Below are positions 28,064 to 37,251 of a stretch of DNA of 64,000 nt, one piece after another (position 1 is the stretch's first letter; each line of letters starts with the position of its first letter). Location of the stretch: the NCBI GenBank assembly GCA_963834515.1, contig CAWICB010000007.1, positions 930,001 through 994,000 on the forward strand, in the 5' to 3' direction. A program made the position numbers and the translations under genes. The notes under the pieces were generated by a model. The model was not told where the DNA came from, made no database searches, and saw nothing but the letters and a program-made list of their open reading frames with translations. Origin of the DNA: RYN-230 sp963834515 (lineage in GTDB: Bacteria > Actinomycetota > Actinomycetes > Streptosporangiales > Streptosporangiaceae).

Positions 28064-28090
28064 CGCGGGCGGTTAGCTCAGTGCAGAGCG
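28064..28090 (+). pseudogene. Possible 5' tRNA fragment
   Basis: Directly after tRNA-Cys the sequence reads GCGGGCGGTTAGCTCAGTG then CAGAGCG, which looks like the acceptor and D-arm of another tRNA (TTAGCTCAG-x-GAGC). No anticodon arm or T-arm follows in the next 75 bp. It may be a broken tRNA copy or an old integration scar, or coincidence. Confidence 0.4.
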
Positions 28091-28167
28091 AACTACTGGT
28101 TCGGGCACCGGTTTGGGTCGCGTGAGTGGCCTTGAGCCAGTGCATCGAAGCGGTTTGCCCAGCTCAA

Positions 28168-28239
28168 GGGCGATTGGCGCAGTGGAAGCGCGCCTCGTTG
28201 ACACCGAGGAGGTCGCTGGTTCGAACCCAGCATCGCCCA
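28168..28239 (+). tRNA. tRNA-Val (GAC)
   Basis: Acceptor GGGCGAU/AUCGCCC, D-arm GGCGCAGUGGAAGCGC, anticodon stem CCUCG/CGAGG with loop UUGACAC (anticodon GAC), T-arm GCUGGUUCGAACCCAGC, discriminator A. A second valine isoacceptor, CAC, is at 20245. Confidence 0.96.
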
Positions 28240-28375
28240 CGAAGCAAGCGGGCCCGCAGGGCGTTGGCGCACACCGCGGGCTCTGACTGACGAAGGTGGG
28301 CAATCACCACGTCAGCTAGCGGCCAGCCTACGGGCGAACGGTGTGGCAGGTGGATGCCTCGCGCCAAGGCCGCGT

Positions 28376-29911
28376 TCAGCTGCGGAACCGGATCCCGGCG
28401 GTGGCGTACTCAGCCAGCAGGGGTACCGGGGTGAACGCCTGGTCACCGGTAGCGGCGTGCATCGCCTCTAGCACGCTGACGACGCGCGCCGGGCCGGCGT
28501 CGTCGAGCATCTGAAGCGGCCCCCGGGGGTAACCGCAGCCGAGCATCATCGCGGTGTCGATGTCGGCTGGACTGGCATAACCGTCCTGGAACATCCGGAC
28601 CGCGTCGTTGAACTGCGCGTAGGCGAGTGCCTCGGTGAGGAATCCCGGCCGGTCCCGGGAAGTGACCGCGTCCAGGCCGAGCTTGACCGCGAGCGCGGTC
28701 GCCTTGGCGGCCGTGCCCGCCGCGGTCACGTCCGGCAGCACCAACTCCGCGAGTCCCCGCTTGCCGTCACCTGCGCCGGTGAAGTGGATGCCGACCACAT
28801 CGGCCGGGTGGCCCACGGTCAGGGCCGCGTCCAGGACCCGGTGCTTCGGGTCTGCCGCCACGATGACCAGGCCGGTCTCGGGCGATATCTGCGGCACGAC
28901 GCTGAGGCCGGCCGCGGCGATATCCCTGGCCAGCTCGTCCAGCAGGCCGTCCGGTTTCCTGATGACCGCGACCTCGGCGGGCAGAGGCGCAGCCGCCGGG
29001 TCGTGATCCGCAGCGGCGGCCGCGGGAGTGCTGTGCCGATAGTCATAGAACCCGCGTCCGCTCTTGCGGCCGAACAGCCTGGCGTCGCACAGCCTGCGCA
29101 GCAGGGGTGCGGGCGCGTAACGGGTGCCACCGAACTCAGCCTGGAGCACCTCAAGGACCGCCAGAGCCGTGTCCAGGCCGATCAGGTCAAGCAGCGTCAG
29201 CGGCCCCATCGGCAGGCCGAGCCCTACGTTGGCCGCCTTGTCGATGTCCTCGCGGGTGGCCTGCGCGGTTTCCAGCAGCCGCACCGCGTGGCTGAGGTAG
29301 GGTACCAGCAGCGCATTTACGATGAACCCGGCTCGGTCGCTGACCTGGACGGGAGTCTTGCGCAGGTCACGGGACAGCAGAGCCAGCGTCTCGGCGGTCT
29401 CCGGCGAGGTGAGCACTGTGGAAATTACCTCGACCAGCTTCATGACCGGAGCGGGATTGAAGAAGTGCAGCCCCGCCACCCGGGGCGGATACCGCGTGCC
29501 ACCCGCGATCTCTGTGATCGACAGCGAGGAGGTATTGGTGGCCAGGATCGCATCGGCCCGGCAGGCCTCGTCCAGCTGGTCGAAGAGGGTCCGCTTGAGT
29601 TCCATGCGTTCTGGTATGGCCTCGATCACCAGGTCGGCGCTGGCCACTCCGGCCGGGATGTCGTCCGTGGGCCGGATCCGGGCCAGGATCTCGTCTCGTC
29701 CGGTGTCGGTGAGCTTGCCCCGGCTGACCGCCTTATCCAGGGAGGCGTGCAGCCGGGCCATGCCCTGGTCCAGGAAAGTCTGGTTGATCTCGATCGCGAC
29801 GACGCGGCGGCCACTGCGGCCGAGTAGCTCGGCGATGCCGGAGCCCATGAGGCCAAGCCCGATCACCGCCACCTCGCGGATATCGGCTGGCTGTTTCACG
29901 CTACTAGTCAT
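28376..29911 (-). CDS. 3-Hydroxyacyl-CoA dehydrogenase with duplicated C-terminal domain
   Basis: 511 residues, soluble. The NAD-binding Rossmann motif is VIGLGLMGSGIAELLG near residue 15. The catalytic His-Glu dyad is represented by GLHFFNPAPVMKLVEV. A first 3HCDH C-terminal domain (GFIVNALLVPYLSHAVRL, GLPMGPLTLLDLIGLD) is followed by a second, diverged unit (GFLTEALAYAQFNDAVRMFQDGYAS, GYPRGPLQMLDDAG). This layout is found in PaaH/FadB2-like 3-hydroxybutyryl- or 3-hydroxyadipyl-CoA dehydrogenases. No enoyl-CoA hydratase or thiolase is adjacent. The ATG at 29911 follows GAAAGG. Confidence 0.88.
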   Translation of the reverse strand: MTSSVKQPADIREVAVIGLGLMGSGIAELLGRSGRRVVAIEINQTFLDQGMARLHASLDKAVSRGKLTDTGRDEILARIRPTDDIPAGVASADLVIEAIPERMELKRTLFDQLDEACRADAILATNTSSLSITEIAGGTRYPPRVAGLHFFNPAPVMKLVEVISTVLTSPETAETLALLSRDLRKTPVQVSDRAGFIVNALLVPYLSHAVRLLETAQATREDIDKAANVGLGLPMGPLTLLDLIGLDTALAVLEVLQAEFGGTRYAPAPLLRRLCDARLFGRKSGRGFYDYRHSTPAAAAADHDPAAAPLPAEVAVIRKPDGLLDELARDIAAAGLSVVPQISPETGLVIVAADPKHRVLDAALTVGHPADVVGIHFTGAGDGKRGLAELVLPDVTAAGTAAKATALAVKLGLDAVTSRDRPGFLTEALAYAQFNDAVRMFQDGYASPADIDTAMMLGCGYPRGPLQMLDDAGPARVVSVLEAMHAATGDQAFTPVPLLAEYATAGIRFRS

Positions 29912-30050
29912 ATTGCTGAGCCTTTCGTATGGCTTAGCTAATCCACGAGATGTTCCCATGCCCTCACGACCGGGCTCTGCTGGCGCCAAGCGCGCCTTGG
30001 CGGAGCTGGCGCACGGGCGCCGGAAACCGAGATTGCGCGCCGCCACCCTG

Positions 30051-32423
30051 TCATGGTGGCGACAGCTTGATCACGACCGCGATCCCGGGGCTGAGCAGGT
30101 GCGGCTCCCCCTGGATGACGACCTCCAGCGGATCACCTTTCTCGATGAGGTAGCTTTCCTTGTCGTGGGTGAGCTTGACCCGGATCTGCCGTCCGCAGAA
30201 CCGGAGCGAGAAGGCGAGCTCGTTCCAGCTGTGCGGTAGCCGAGGCGTGAAGGACAGACGGCCGTCGAAATCCCGGACGCCGCCGAACCCGAAGACGAGC
30301 GAGGACCATACGCCGGCGGCGGAGGCGATGTGGACGCCGTCGGAAGCATTGCCCGCCACGTTGCCCAGGTCCATCAGCAGCGCGTACTGGAAGTATTCCA
30401 GAGCCTGGCGTTCCCGGCCGATCTCCGCGGCGATGATGCTCTGCACGCATGCCGACAAGGATGAGTCGCCGGTGGTGAGCGGGTCATAGTGGTCGAAGTT
30501 GCGGCGCTTCTGCTCTTCGGAGAACTCGTTGCCGAGCAGGAACATCGCCAGCACGATGTCAGCCTGCTTGAGCACCTGGTGCCGGTAGATCACCAGCGGG
30601 TGGTAGTGCAGCAGCAGCGGGAACTTCTCCCGCGGTGTGTCGTCGAGGTCCCACGCCTTCCGGTCGAGGAACGTCTCATCCTGGGGGTGGATGCCGCGTT
30701 TCTCGTCGAACGGTATGTACATGGCGGCCGCCGCGCGCTCCCAGGACTCGACCTCTTTGAACTGAAGCCTGACCGCGTGCACGAGGGCGGTGTAGTCCCC
30801 GGGTCGCTCTTCGCGCAGGCGGCGGACGGTGGCGGCGGCGAAATTGAGGTTCAGCCGGGCCATGAGGTTGGTGTAGGCGTTGTCGTTGACCACGGTGGTG
30901 TACTCGTCCGGCCCGGTCACGCCGTGGATGTGGAACCGCTCATCGGCGCCGTAGAAACCGAGGTCCTGCCACAGCCGGGCGGTCTCGACGAGGATCTCGG
31001 CGCCGATCTCGCAGAGCAGGTGCAGGTTGCCTTGGACGTTGGAGTAGCGCCTGACCGCGTATGCGATATCGGCGTTGATGTGATACTGGGCGGTGCCCTG
31101 CTGGAAGTTGGACGAAGCCTCCTCGCCGTTGATCGTCCGCCACGGGAAGAGCGCGCCCCGCTGGCTCATCTGCGCCGCCCGCTCCCGTGCCCGGCGCAGC
31201 ATGCTGTGCCGGAACCGCAGCAGGTTGCGGGCGATCCTCGGCTCGGTGTACGAGAGAAACGGAAGGACGTAGATCTCGGTGTCCCAGAAGTAGTGGCCCT
31301 CGTAGGCCTGCCCGGTCAGGCCCTTCGCCGGAACTCCGGCCCCTTCGGCGTGCCACGTCGCCTGCGCGACCTGGTAGAGGTTCCACCGGACCGCCTGCTG
31401 CTGTCGCACCGGATTAAGCCGGGTCTGCAGCTGCACATCGGCACGGTCCCAGAACCGGGCGAGATGCGCGCGCTGGGCCTTGAGGAGTATGTCGAACCCG
31501 TCCCGGACCGCGCGGTCCAGGGTCCGGCGGCACCGGTTGACGAGCTCGGGCACCGGGATGCTCCGCGAGGTCTGGTAGGTCGCGTACTTGGTGACCCGGA
31601 TCGGCACGCCTGGCACCGCGTCGGCCGTGAGGAGTACCTCGCCCGTCTCGTCGTCGTCGAGAGACCCCACCACCTGGAACGGGCACGCCGTCTCAATCAC
31701 GTGGTCAACGCCGATACCGAGTGTCATCCCGCTGTTGGTCGTCTGGTAGCCGAACAGGATGCGCTGGTCGGCGAGTTCGGCAGCGCGCACGTTGAGCACC
31801 CGGTTCGGCAGCATGGTCGCCAGGCGGGGATCTCCCGGTCGTTGCTCGGGCAGGTCGCCGGTCAGGCTAGCGTCCTGGCGGTTGAGGATCAGTGAGGAGA
31901 TCACCACGGGCGCCGGCTCATCCAGCATCGTGACCTCATACGTCATCGCGACCAGGTGGCGGTGCTCGAGCGAGACGATGCGGCGCGAGCGGACCCGGAC
32001 GTGCTTCCCGGTGCCAGTGGCCCATACCACCTCACGGGTCAGCGTCCCGGCCCGCATATCCAGGATCCGCTCGTAGTCCTGGAGGCGCGCTGTTGGCAGG
32101 TAGAACGGCTCGTCGTCCACGTAGAGCTTGAGGATCGTCGTATCGGGCACGTTCACGATCGTCTGGCCGGTCCTGGCGAGCGCATGCGCCGCTTCGGCGT
32201 GCATGATCGGCCAGGTCTCGTGGAACCCGTTGACGAATGTCCCAGGGACCAGCGCCGGGCGCCCCTCTTCGAAGCTGCCCCGGATGCCGACGAATCCGTT
32301 GCCAAGCGAAAAGACCGTCTCGGTCAGACCGACGAACTCATCTGAGTACCGCGCCTCCACGATGCGCCACTCGTCCGCTGGATAGAGGTGCTCCGGTGGT
32401 AGCTCGATTTTTCGCTTGAGCAT
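30051..32423 (-). CDS. GH65 glycoside phosphorylase/hydrolase
   Basis: 790 residues, cytosolic, with the full GH65 layout: N-terminal beta-sandwich (SLGNGFVGIRGSFEEG), linker and (alpha/alpha)6 barrel (GHYFWDTEIYVLPFLSYTEP), the catalytic acid Glu ~507 in GVTGPDEYTTVVNDN, and the phosphate-binding region near LTTGDSSLSACVQSI. GH65 includes trehalose, maltose, kojibiose and nigerose phosphorylases, giving beta-glucose-1-phosphate. A beta-phosphoglucomutase gene normally lies beside it and is absent here. The ATG at 32423 is chosen over upstream in-frame starts as the domain begins there. Confidence 0.88.
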   Translation of the reverse strand: MLKRKIELPPEHLYPADEWRIVEARYSDEFVGLTETVFSLGNGFVGIRGSFEEGRPALVPGTFVNGFHETWPIMHAEAAHALARTGQTIVNVPDTTILKLYVDDEPFYLPTARLQDYERILDMRAGTLTREVVWATGTGKHVRVRSRRIVSLEHRHLVAMTYEVTMLDEPAPVVISSLILNRQDASLTGDLPEQRPGDPRLATMLPNRVLNVRAAELADQRILFGYQTTNSGMTLGIGVDHVIETACPFQVVGSLDDDETGEVLLTADAVPGVPIRVTKYATYQTSRSIPVPELVNRCRRTLDRAVRDGFDILLKAQRAHLARFWDRADVQLQTRLNPVRQQQAVRWNLYQVAQATWHAEGAGVPAKGLTGQAYEGHYFWDTEIYVLPFLSYTEPRIARNLLRFRHSMLRRARERAAQMSQRGALFPWRTINGEEASSNFQQGTAQYHINADIAYAVRRYSNVQGNLHLLCEIGAEILVETARLWQDLGFYGADERFHIHGVTGPDEYTTVVNDNAYTNLMARLNLNFAAATVRRLREERPGDYTALVHAVRLQFKEVESWERAAAAMYIPFDEKRGIHPQDETFLDRKAWDLDDTPREKFPLLLHYHPLVIYRHQVLKQADIVLAMFLLGNEFSEEQKRRNFDHYDPLTTGDSSLSACVQSIIAAEIGRERQALEYFQYALLMDLGNVAGNASDGVHIASAAGVWSSLVFGFGGVRDFDGRLSFTPRLPHSWNELAFSLRFCGRQIRVKLTHDKESYLIEKGDPLEVVIQGEPHLLSPGIAVVIKLSPP

Positions 32424-32742
32424 GATCCGACGGTAAACCCGCGCACGCGGTACTGATAGATGGATGGCGCCCGGTAGATAGATGGCGCCCGGCACCCAGG
32501 CACCAGCGGGCCAGTGGTGGTGTGGGCTGGTTCCGCCGGCTGGCGTCGAGGATGAGCATGCTAGCCGCCAGGATGAGGCCAGCCATGGTGAACGGGACGA
32601 GCCGGGCCGACAGGCCCGGCTCCTCGTGCGTGCTCACCCGCTCGTTGGCATCGCGGTAGCTGATGACCGCCGCTACCGCCGCTACCGCCGCGACGGTGGC
32701 TGCGGCGAGCGCAGTGGTGATCCGGGTGAGCCGGTCCGTCAT
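32338..32742 (-). pseudogene. Truncated DUF2637 (SpdB-like) protein, integrative-element remnant
   Basis: The first ~80 residues match actinobacterial DUF2637 proteins: RITTALAAATVAAVAAVAAVISYRDANE, then GLSARLVPFTMAGLILAASMLILDASRR. These are transfer-linked membrane proteins of conjugative actinomycete elements. After PPLARWCLGAG the match ends and the reading frame runs on into sequence overlapping the start of the GH65 gene, so the normal C-terminal half is lost. It marks the edge of a decayed mobile element. Confidence 0.65.
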
Positions 32743-33275
32743 CGCAGCTCCTCGCGGAGCGCGACGACAACCGGATCGTTGCGGTCAAGTGTGGGGTTTT
32801 AGTGGGGAAACCTGCCAGCCCAGATGCAAGAAGCCCCAGACCGCGATGGATCTGGGTCTGATTTCGTGCGGAGACGATGGGATTTGAATTCTCTCAAAGC
32901 GATCATCTAGGCACGCTTTTGATGATTTCGGCCGATATTTAAGCGAAACGATGGCGACGAAATCACATCGACTCGCGCGTCTAACTCTGCCGTTGTGGGC
33001 AAACCGTGGGGCAAAATCCCGGCTTTGAAGTGTGCCGTTCCGGCATCTCCACTTTCCATTGCACACACGCTTTGCGGCTCCAATCGGAAATTTACTTTCA
33101 CGAATTCCAATCCAGGCGCAGTCCCATGCGATTGTCGCCAGCGCGACTCAGGGCGATGGTTGCGTGAGCTCCTTCTGACACAGTCGAACGGATTGCTAAG
33201 CGCTGTCGCTCGACGCGGTGATTTCCTGAGGCACTTGAGTTTCTTGAGTTTTTTTCCTAGCGTTTTGTGTTCGTT
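32743..33275. other. AT-richer intergenic region with a tRNA-3'-end-like attachment scar (32868-32894)
   Basis: About 530 bp with no coding gene; T-runs such as TTGAGTTTTTTTCC near 33240 contrast with the rest of the window. On the minus strand, 32868-32894 reads TTCAAATCCCATCGTCTCCGCA, which looks like the T-loop, the 3' T-stem strand and the acceptor 3' strand of a tRNA. The 5' half of the tRNA is missing and the 5' T-stem strand does not pair. Such 3' ends are typical attachment sites of tyrosine-integrase elements. The truncated integrase at 35114 and DUF2637 remnant nearby support this. Confidence 0.5.
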
Positions 33276-34439
33276 TTAGGAGCGGAGGCTCCTTAGGCCG
33301 GTACGGATTTCGCTAACCAGGATCTCGGGCTGTTCAAAGGCTGCGAAGTGGCCACCCTTGTCGGCCTCGCAGTAGTGGATCAAGTTGGCGTAGGTGTCTT
33401 CGATCCAGCTTCGGGGGAGGCGTGGGATGTCGCGGGGGAACACAGTCACCGCGACCGGCAGATTGAGTTTGGGGCCAGCCATGCTGGCCCCTTTGTTCTC
33501 CCAGTAGATGCGGCCGGACGACGCGGCACTGTTGGTGAACCAGTAGAGCGATATCGCGTCCAGGATCTCATCGGTGCTAAGGGCGTCTTCGGCGAGCCCG
33601 TGATTGTCGGTCTTGGATTGAAACTTTTCGTATATCCAGGCCGCCTGGCCAGCCGGAGAGTCCGCCAGGGCGAATCCGATGGTCTCTGGCTTCGTGGTCT
33701 GAAGGTGATTTGCTCCACCCATATCGCCGGTGTACAGGGCGAGGGTGTCCACGGCGTATCGCTCTTCGGGCGACAGCGCGTCGGGTATCTGTGCGGGAAA
33801 AGCGTATTGAGTGTTCAAGTGGATCCCGAGAAGACCCTCAGGCCGCATAGCCCCGAGGGCGGTGGTTACGACGGAACCCCAATCGCCGCCTTGAGCGGCC
33901 CAGTTCTTGTAGCCAAGACGCTTCATGAGTTCCACCCATGCGGTTGCGATACGTGAGACAGTCCACCCCGTTTCGGTCGGCTTTTGGGAGAACCCGAATC
34001 CGGGCAGCGACGGGACGACGACGTCAAATGAATCTTCGACGTTTCCTCCGAACGCCACCGGGTCAGTCAGCGGGCCAATCACTTTCAGGAATTCGACGAT
34101 CGAACCGGGCCACCCGTGCGTCAAAATGAGCGGCATCGCGTTCGGATTCTTGGACCTGACATGGATGAAGTGAATATCCAACCCATCGATCTCGGTCAGG
34201 AAGTTGGGGAAGCGATTGAGCTCCGACTCGAATCGGCGCCAGTCGTACTCTCGCTCCCAGTAGTCGATTAGAGATTTTGCATTGTCCAAGCGGACACCTT
34301 GCGACCAGTCGGCGACAGTTTCCGGATTCGGCCAACGAGTTCTGGCCAGTCGCTTCTTCAAGTCCTCGATCTCGGAATCTGAGATCGCGACGGTGAATGG
34401 ACGGACGAGGGGTGAGGGTGCGGGCGTCGATGCGGTCAT
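33276..34439 (-). CDS. Epoxide hydrolase (microsomal type, EHN domain)
   Basis: 387 residues, alpha/beta hydrolase with an EHN N-terminal arm (PFTVAISDSEIEDLKKRLARTRWPNPE). Oxyanion motif HGWPGS, nucleophile Asp in GGDWGS, and a His in GGHFAAFEQPE complete the site. It would open an epoxide to a diol. The ATG at 34439 has AGGAG 8-9 bp upstream. GC and codon use are clearly lower than the neighbours, which points to transfer as cargo of the decayed element. It is divergent from a TetR gene with two repeated operator-like sites in between. Confidence 0.88.
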   Translation of the reverse strand: MTASTPAPSPLVRPFTVAISDSEIEDLKKRLARTRWPNPETVADWSQGVRLDNAKSLIDYWEREYDWRRFESELNRFPNFLTEIDGLDIHFIHVRSKNPNAMPLILTHGWPGSIVEFLKVIGPLTDPVAFGGNVEDSFDVVVPSLPGFGFSQKPTETGWTVSRIATAWVELMKRLGYKNWAAQGGDWGSVVTTALGAMRPEGLLGIHLNTQYAFPAQIPDALSPEERYAVDTLALYTGDMGGANHLQTTKPETIGFALADSPAGQAAWIYEKFQSKTDNHGLAEDALSTDEILDAISLYWFTNSAASSGRIYWENKGASMAGPKLNLPVAVTVFPRDIPRLPRSWIEDTYANLIHYCEADKGGHFAAFEQPEILVSEIRTGLRSLRS

Positions 34440-34484
34440 TGCTTTGTTCTCCTGAACGTTTGCTTCGCAGTGCAGCGATCTGCT

Positions 34485-34527
34485 GCACACTGGTGCGCAA
34501 TCTACTTCATTACACACTATTGCGCAA
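34485..34527. promoter_or_regulatory. Two direct repeats, predicted TetR operators
   Basis: GCACACTGGTGCGCAA (34485-34500) and ACACACTATTGCGCAA (34512-34527) share CACACT-x2-TGCGCAA, 27 bp apart. They lie in the divergent intergenic space between the epoxide hydrolase and TetR genes. Confidence 0.6.
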
Positions 34528-34566
34528 AGATTGGATTGTGCAGATCGAATCCGCCGGCGCGCTCCA

Positions 34567-34947
34567 TGAACGACACACGGATACCGCATCCTCGACGTCG
34601 CACTTGAGGTGCTGGGGCAGAACCCGGACGCCGGCATGGGCGACATCGCCTCCGTGGCCGGCGTGGTCCGCCGCACCGTCTACGGCCACTTCCCCACTCG
34701 CACGGACCTCGTGCGAAGTCTCACGCAACGGGCCGTGAACGAGGTCGCAGCGGTGCTGACCGAGGTCAACGCCTCTGAGGGAGCAGCCGAAGCGGTGTGG
34801 GTCGATTTCATCGCCCGGCTATGGCCATTGGTGTACCGATACCAAGTGCTATTGGCGCTTCGGCGCGGCGAGTACGGCGAGGAGATCGACGGCACTGATG
34901 GTGAAGACACATGGCTCAATCGGCTGGCCACGGGACCCGGCAGCTAG
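34567..34947 (+). CDS. TetR-family regulator, frameshifted and short
   Basis: The DNA-binding domain is clear: YRILDVALEVLGQNPDAGMGDIASVAGVVRRTVYGHFPTRTDLV. The natural start ATG at 34567 (MNDTR) is one frame off this domain, so a one-base insertion near 34580 must be assumed. The protein stops after ~125 residues, while TetR proteins are ~190, so the C-terminal ligand domain is shortened (ends DTWLNRLATGPGS). It may be a decaying repressor of the divergent epoxide hydrolase. Confidence 0.6.
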
Positions 34948-35113
34948 CGAACCGCCCATGTTGCACCTCGGGACCCAACGACCCCGCTCTGATCGCGAGG
35001 AGAATCAACCGGATCATGACCCCGGACTACCACCCTCAGTTGTGCCAGAATTCCTTGCGCCACCCGGCGAAGGGGGTCGCTAACTGGAAATGCGGACAAT
35101 GCCGCGGCCAGTC

Positions 35114-35584
35114 TCAGGACGGCCGGTTTCGCATCCTGGAGAGGGCTTCCAGCGCGGTCTCGTCGGCGTCGGGGAGGGTGTGGAGATACTTCTCGGTGGT
35201 GCGGAGGCTGCCGTGGCCGAGGCGCTGCTTGACGACCTGGAGGTCAGCGCCGCCGGCGAGCAGCCAGGAGGCGTGCGCGTGCCGGAGGTCGTGGATCCGC
35301 ACGTTGGTGGTCAAGCCCGCCTTCTGCACCGCTGGCCGTCCGATACTCTCCCGGAACCAGTCAGCCGGGATGTGCCCGTCCGAGTCGCGGGCGCGCAGGC
35401 CGCGCGGGTCGTCCTTGCCGTTGGCGCGGCGCTCAGCGCGGTAGCGGCAGTAAGCATCGCGGCAGTAGTCCCAGCGGCAGCGGCCCAGCGAGTAGCCGGT
35501 CAGCGTGCCGTGCCGGTAGCGACGCCCCGCCGCGTTCGGCTCGGTGCGGCCCAGGGCCTCCGGGTCGGCATCCAGGCGCGGCAC
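35114..35584 (-). pseudogene. Tyrosine recombinase (phage-type integrase), C-terminal remnant
   Basis: 156 residues. The C-terminal catalytic part is intact: HDLRHAHASWLL (Arg and His of the RHRY set), LGHGSLRTTEKYLH with the Tyr nucleophile. Upstream lies the actinobacterial insert RHGTLTGYSLGRCRWDYC. The N-terminal SAM-like domain and the first catalytic Arg are missing, so it should be inactive. It belongs with the DUF2637 remnant and attachment scar at 32.3-32.9 kb as the other end of a collapsed integrative element. Confidence 0.75.
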
Positions 35585-35829
35585 CCAGACGCGCGGCCGG
35601 ACTCAGCTCCCTGCCGCTCTCTGCCTCCGCGCTCACGCCCGCACGCTGCACGATGCGGCCACTGCCCTCCTCATGAATGTTAAATAGACCGTTCCGGCCA
35701 CCATTTGGGCGATTTGCGTTAATAGGGTTAATACGCGGTGAATCGCTCGTGAAGCGGCACCGGGCGCCTTCTGATGATGCCCGGCTTAGCTTCTGGGCTA
35801 GCTCCGCATCACGGAGTATCGTGCGGATT

Positions 35830-36699
35830 GTGACCGTGACGGGGAGCTCATCGGGGACGGCAGCTGTCCTGGACCAGTCCCTAAGTAAGACCAGTCCAGC
35901 GCTCCTGCGGTACCGCAAGAGCGTCACCTCGCTGGCCGATGCCGAGGTGTCTGCGCTTCGCTCGGCCTTGTCCGCGATGCTGGCCTTGCGCGACGACCGG
36001 GGATTCGAGTACTGGGCCGGTATTCACGGGCTGCCGCTGCCCATCTCATGCTGGCATGGAAGTTTGCTATTCCTGCCCTGGCACCGGGCCTATCTGTATT
36101 ACTTCGAGCAGTACCTGCTGGACGTGATGCCGGGAGGAATCTCGGTCAGCCTGCCGTGGTGGGACTGGTCAACGCAGGCTGGTATCCCGCCCAGTTATGC
36201 CGACCCCACGCTGCCGGACGGCACGGCGAACCCGCTCGCCGGTGCGCCAGTCTCGGGTATCCCCGATGACCAGTTCACCGAGGAGAACGTGCCGAAGGTC
36301 ACCCGGACCAATCGCCAGCCTGGGCCCACGGGGCCGGGTCATGGCCCGGCGGGGCTGCCGAGTGCCCGTGAGGTATCGGCCGCGCTGGCCCTGCAGACGT
36401 TCGACGATTTCAGCACGCAAGTGGAGGACCTGCACAACCAGGTTCACGTGTGGGTCGGCGGAACCATGAGCGAGATCCCGGTCGCTGCGTTCGACCCGAT
36501 TTTCTGGGCTCACCACACCATGATCGACAGGCTCTGGTCATTGTGGCAGCAGGCCCATCCCGGGGCGCGGCTGGGCGGGGTACCGCTCGACTTTCCGCTG
36601 GGCCCGTTCCCGACGCTCAACGTCGGCCAGACCCTCAGCGTTACCGCGCTGGGCTACCAGTACGCAGCAGCGACAAGCTCGGCAACACCGACGGCGTGA
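35830..36699 (+). CDS. Tyrosinase / polyphenol oxidase central domain
   Basis: About 289 residues of the type-3 copper tyrosinase fold. CuA ligands are in CWHGSLLFLPWHRAYLYYFEQ, CuB ligands in DLHNQVHVWVGG and FDPIFWAHHTMIDRLWSLWQ. It would oxidise phenols to quinones. The start is uncertain: GTG at 35830 is chosen because it begins a plausible N-terminus (VTVTGSSSGTAAV), but GTG 35821 is possible. No signal peptide is seen. A second small gene starts 14 bp downstream and may supply the missing C-terminal domain. Confidence 0.85.
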   Translation: MTVTGSSSGTAAVLDQSLSKTSPALLRYRKSVTSLADAEVSALRSALSAMLALRDDRGFEYWAGIHGLPLPISCWHGSLLFLPWHRAYLYYFEQYLLDVMPGGISVSLPWWDWSTQAGIPPSYADPTLPDGTANPLAGAPVSGIPDDQFTEENVPKVTRTNRQPGPTGPGHGPAGLPSAREVSAALALQTFDDFSTQVEDLHNQVHVWVGGTMSEIPVAAFDPIFWAHHTMIDRLWSLWQQAHPGARLGGVPLDFPLGPFPTLNVGQTLSVTALGYQYAAATSSATPTA

Positions 36700-36713
36700 G
36701 GGGAGCCGGCCCC

Positions 36714-37178
36714 GTGGCGACATTCGAGTCAAACCCTCAGACGGTGACGCTGACTGCGCCTGAGGAGCCCTACCGCCGGGCCGACCTGGCGTTTCACGGC
36801 GTCGATCACTCCAAGGCGAGTTTCGAGGCCCGGCTGTTCATCAACAACCCCGGGGCCGGTCCGGAGACCTCCACCGACGACCCGAGCTACAGTGGCTCTT
36901 TCTGGATCTTCGGGCACGGCGGGTGCGCCGGTGACGAGGGGCACTGCGAGCCGCCAGCGCGGCGCCGGCCCTTCGATTTCCGCCCTGAGCACCAGCTGAC
37001 GGCCATGAGCAAGCGGGTCATCATCACAGACAAGCTGCACGAACTGGTCCGCCCCGGCGAGGAATTCTCGGTCCGGGTCGTGCCCTACGTCCGGCCGGAG
37101 AATGCCGAACCGCTACCCGCGAACCTGGTGACCGATCTGCTCTACTTCGACCGGGCCGATCTCCTCGCCTACCAGTAG
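36714..37178 (+). CDS. Tyrosinase-associated small protein (C-terminal-domain-like)
   Basis: 154 residues, unknown alone. It has beta-rich sequence (ADLAFHGVDHSKASFEARLFINNP, EEFSVRVVPYVRPEN) and a short SGSFWIFGHGGCAGDEGHC motif resembling the C-terminal lid or PPO-associated domain of plant-like polyphenol oxidases. It starts with GTG 14 bp after the tyrosinase gene, in another frame, so the two form an operon. Either a separately encoded lid/caddie protein or the second half of a split enzyme. Confidence 0.65.
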   Translation: MATFESNPQTVTLTAPEEPYRRADLAFHGVDHSKASFEARLFINNPGAGPETSTDDPSYSGSFWIFGHGGCAGDEGHCEPPARRRPFDFRPEHQLTAMSKRVIITDKLHELVRPGEEFSVRVVPYVRPENAEPLPANLVTDLLYFDRADLLAYQ

Positions 37179-37251
37179 CGCGAACCTGATCTTCGTCCTG
37201 CCAGCCGGTGATAGCCCGCTGGCAGCGCCCGGAGAGCTACGCTCCCGGTTG

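Noticed and set aside
28784..29827. A 347-residue plus-strand open frame
   Set aside because: Lies opposite the 3-hydroxyacyl-CoA dehydrogenase; an artefact of high GC.
30489..31895. A 468-residue plus-strand open frame
   Set aside because: It is the complement of the GH65 gene and has no family match.
32868..32894. A complete tRNA gene at this site
   Set aside because: Only the 3' T-loop and acceptor strand are there; the 5' half does not fold.
35433..35927. A minus-strand frame upstream of the integrase as its missing N-terminus
   Set aside because: In another frame and without similarity to the integrase N-terminal domain.
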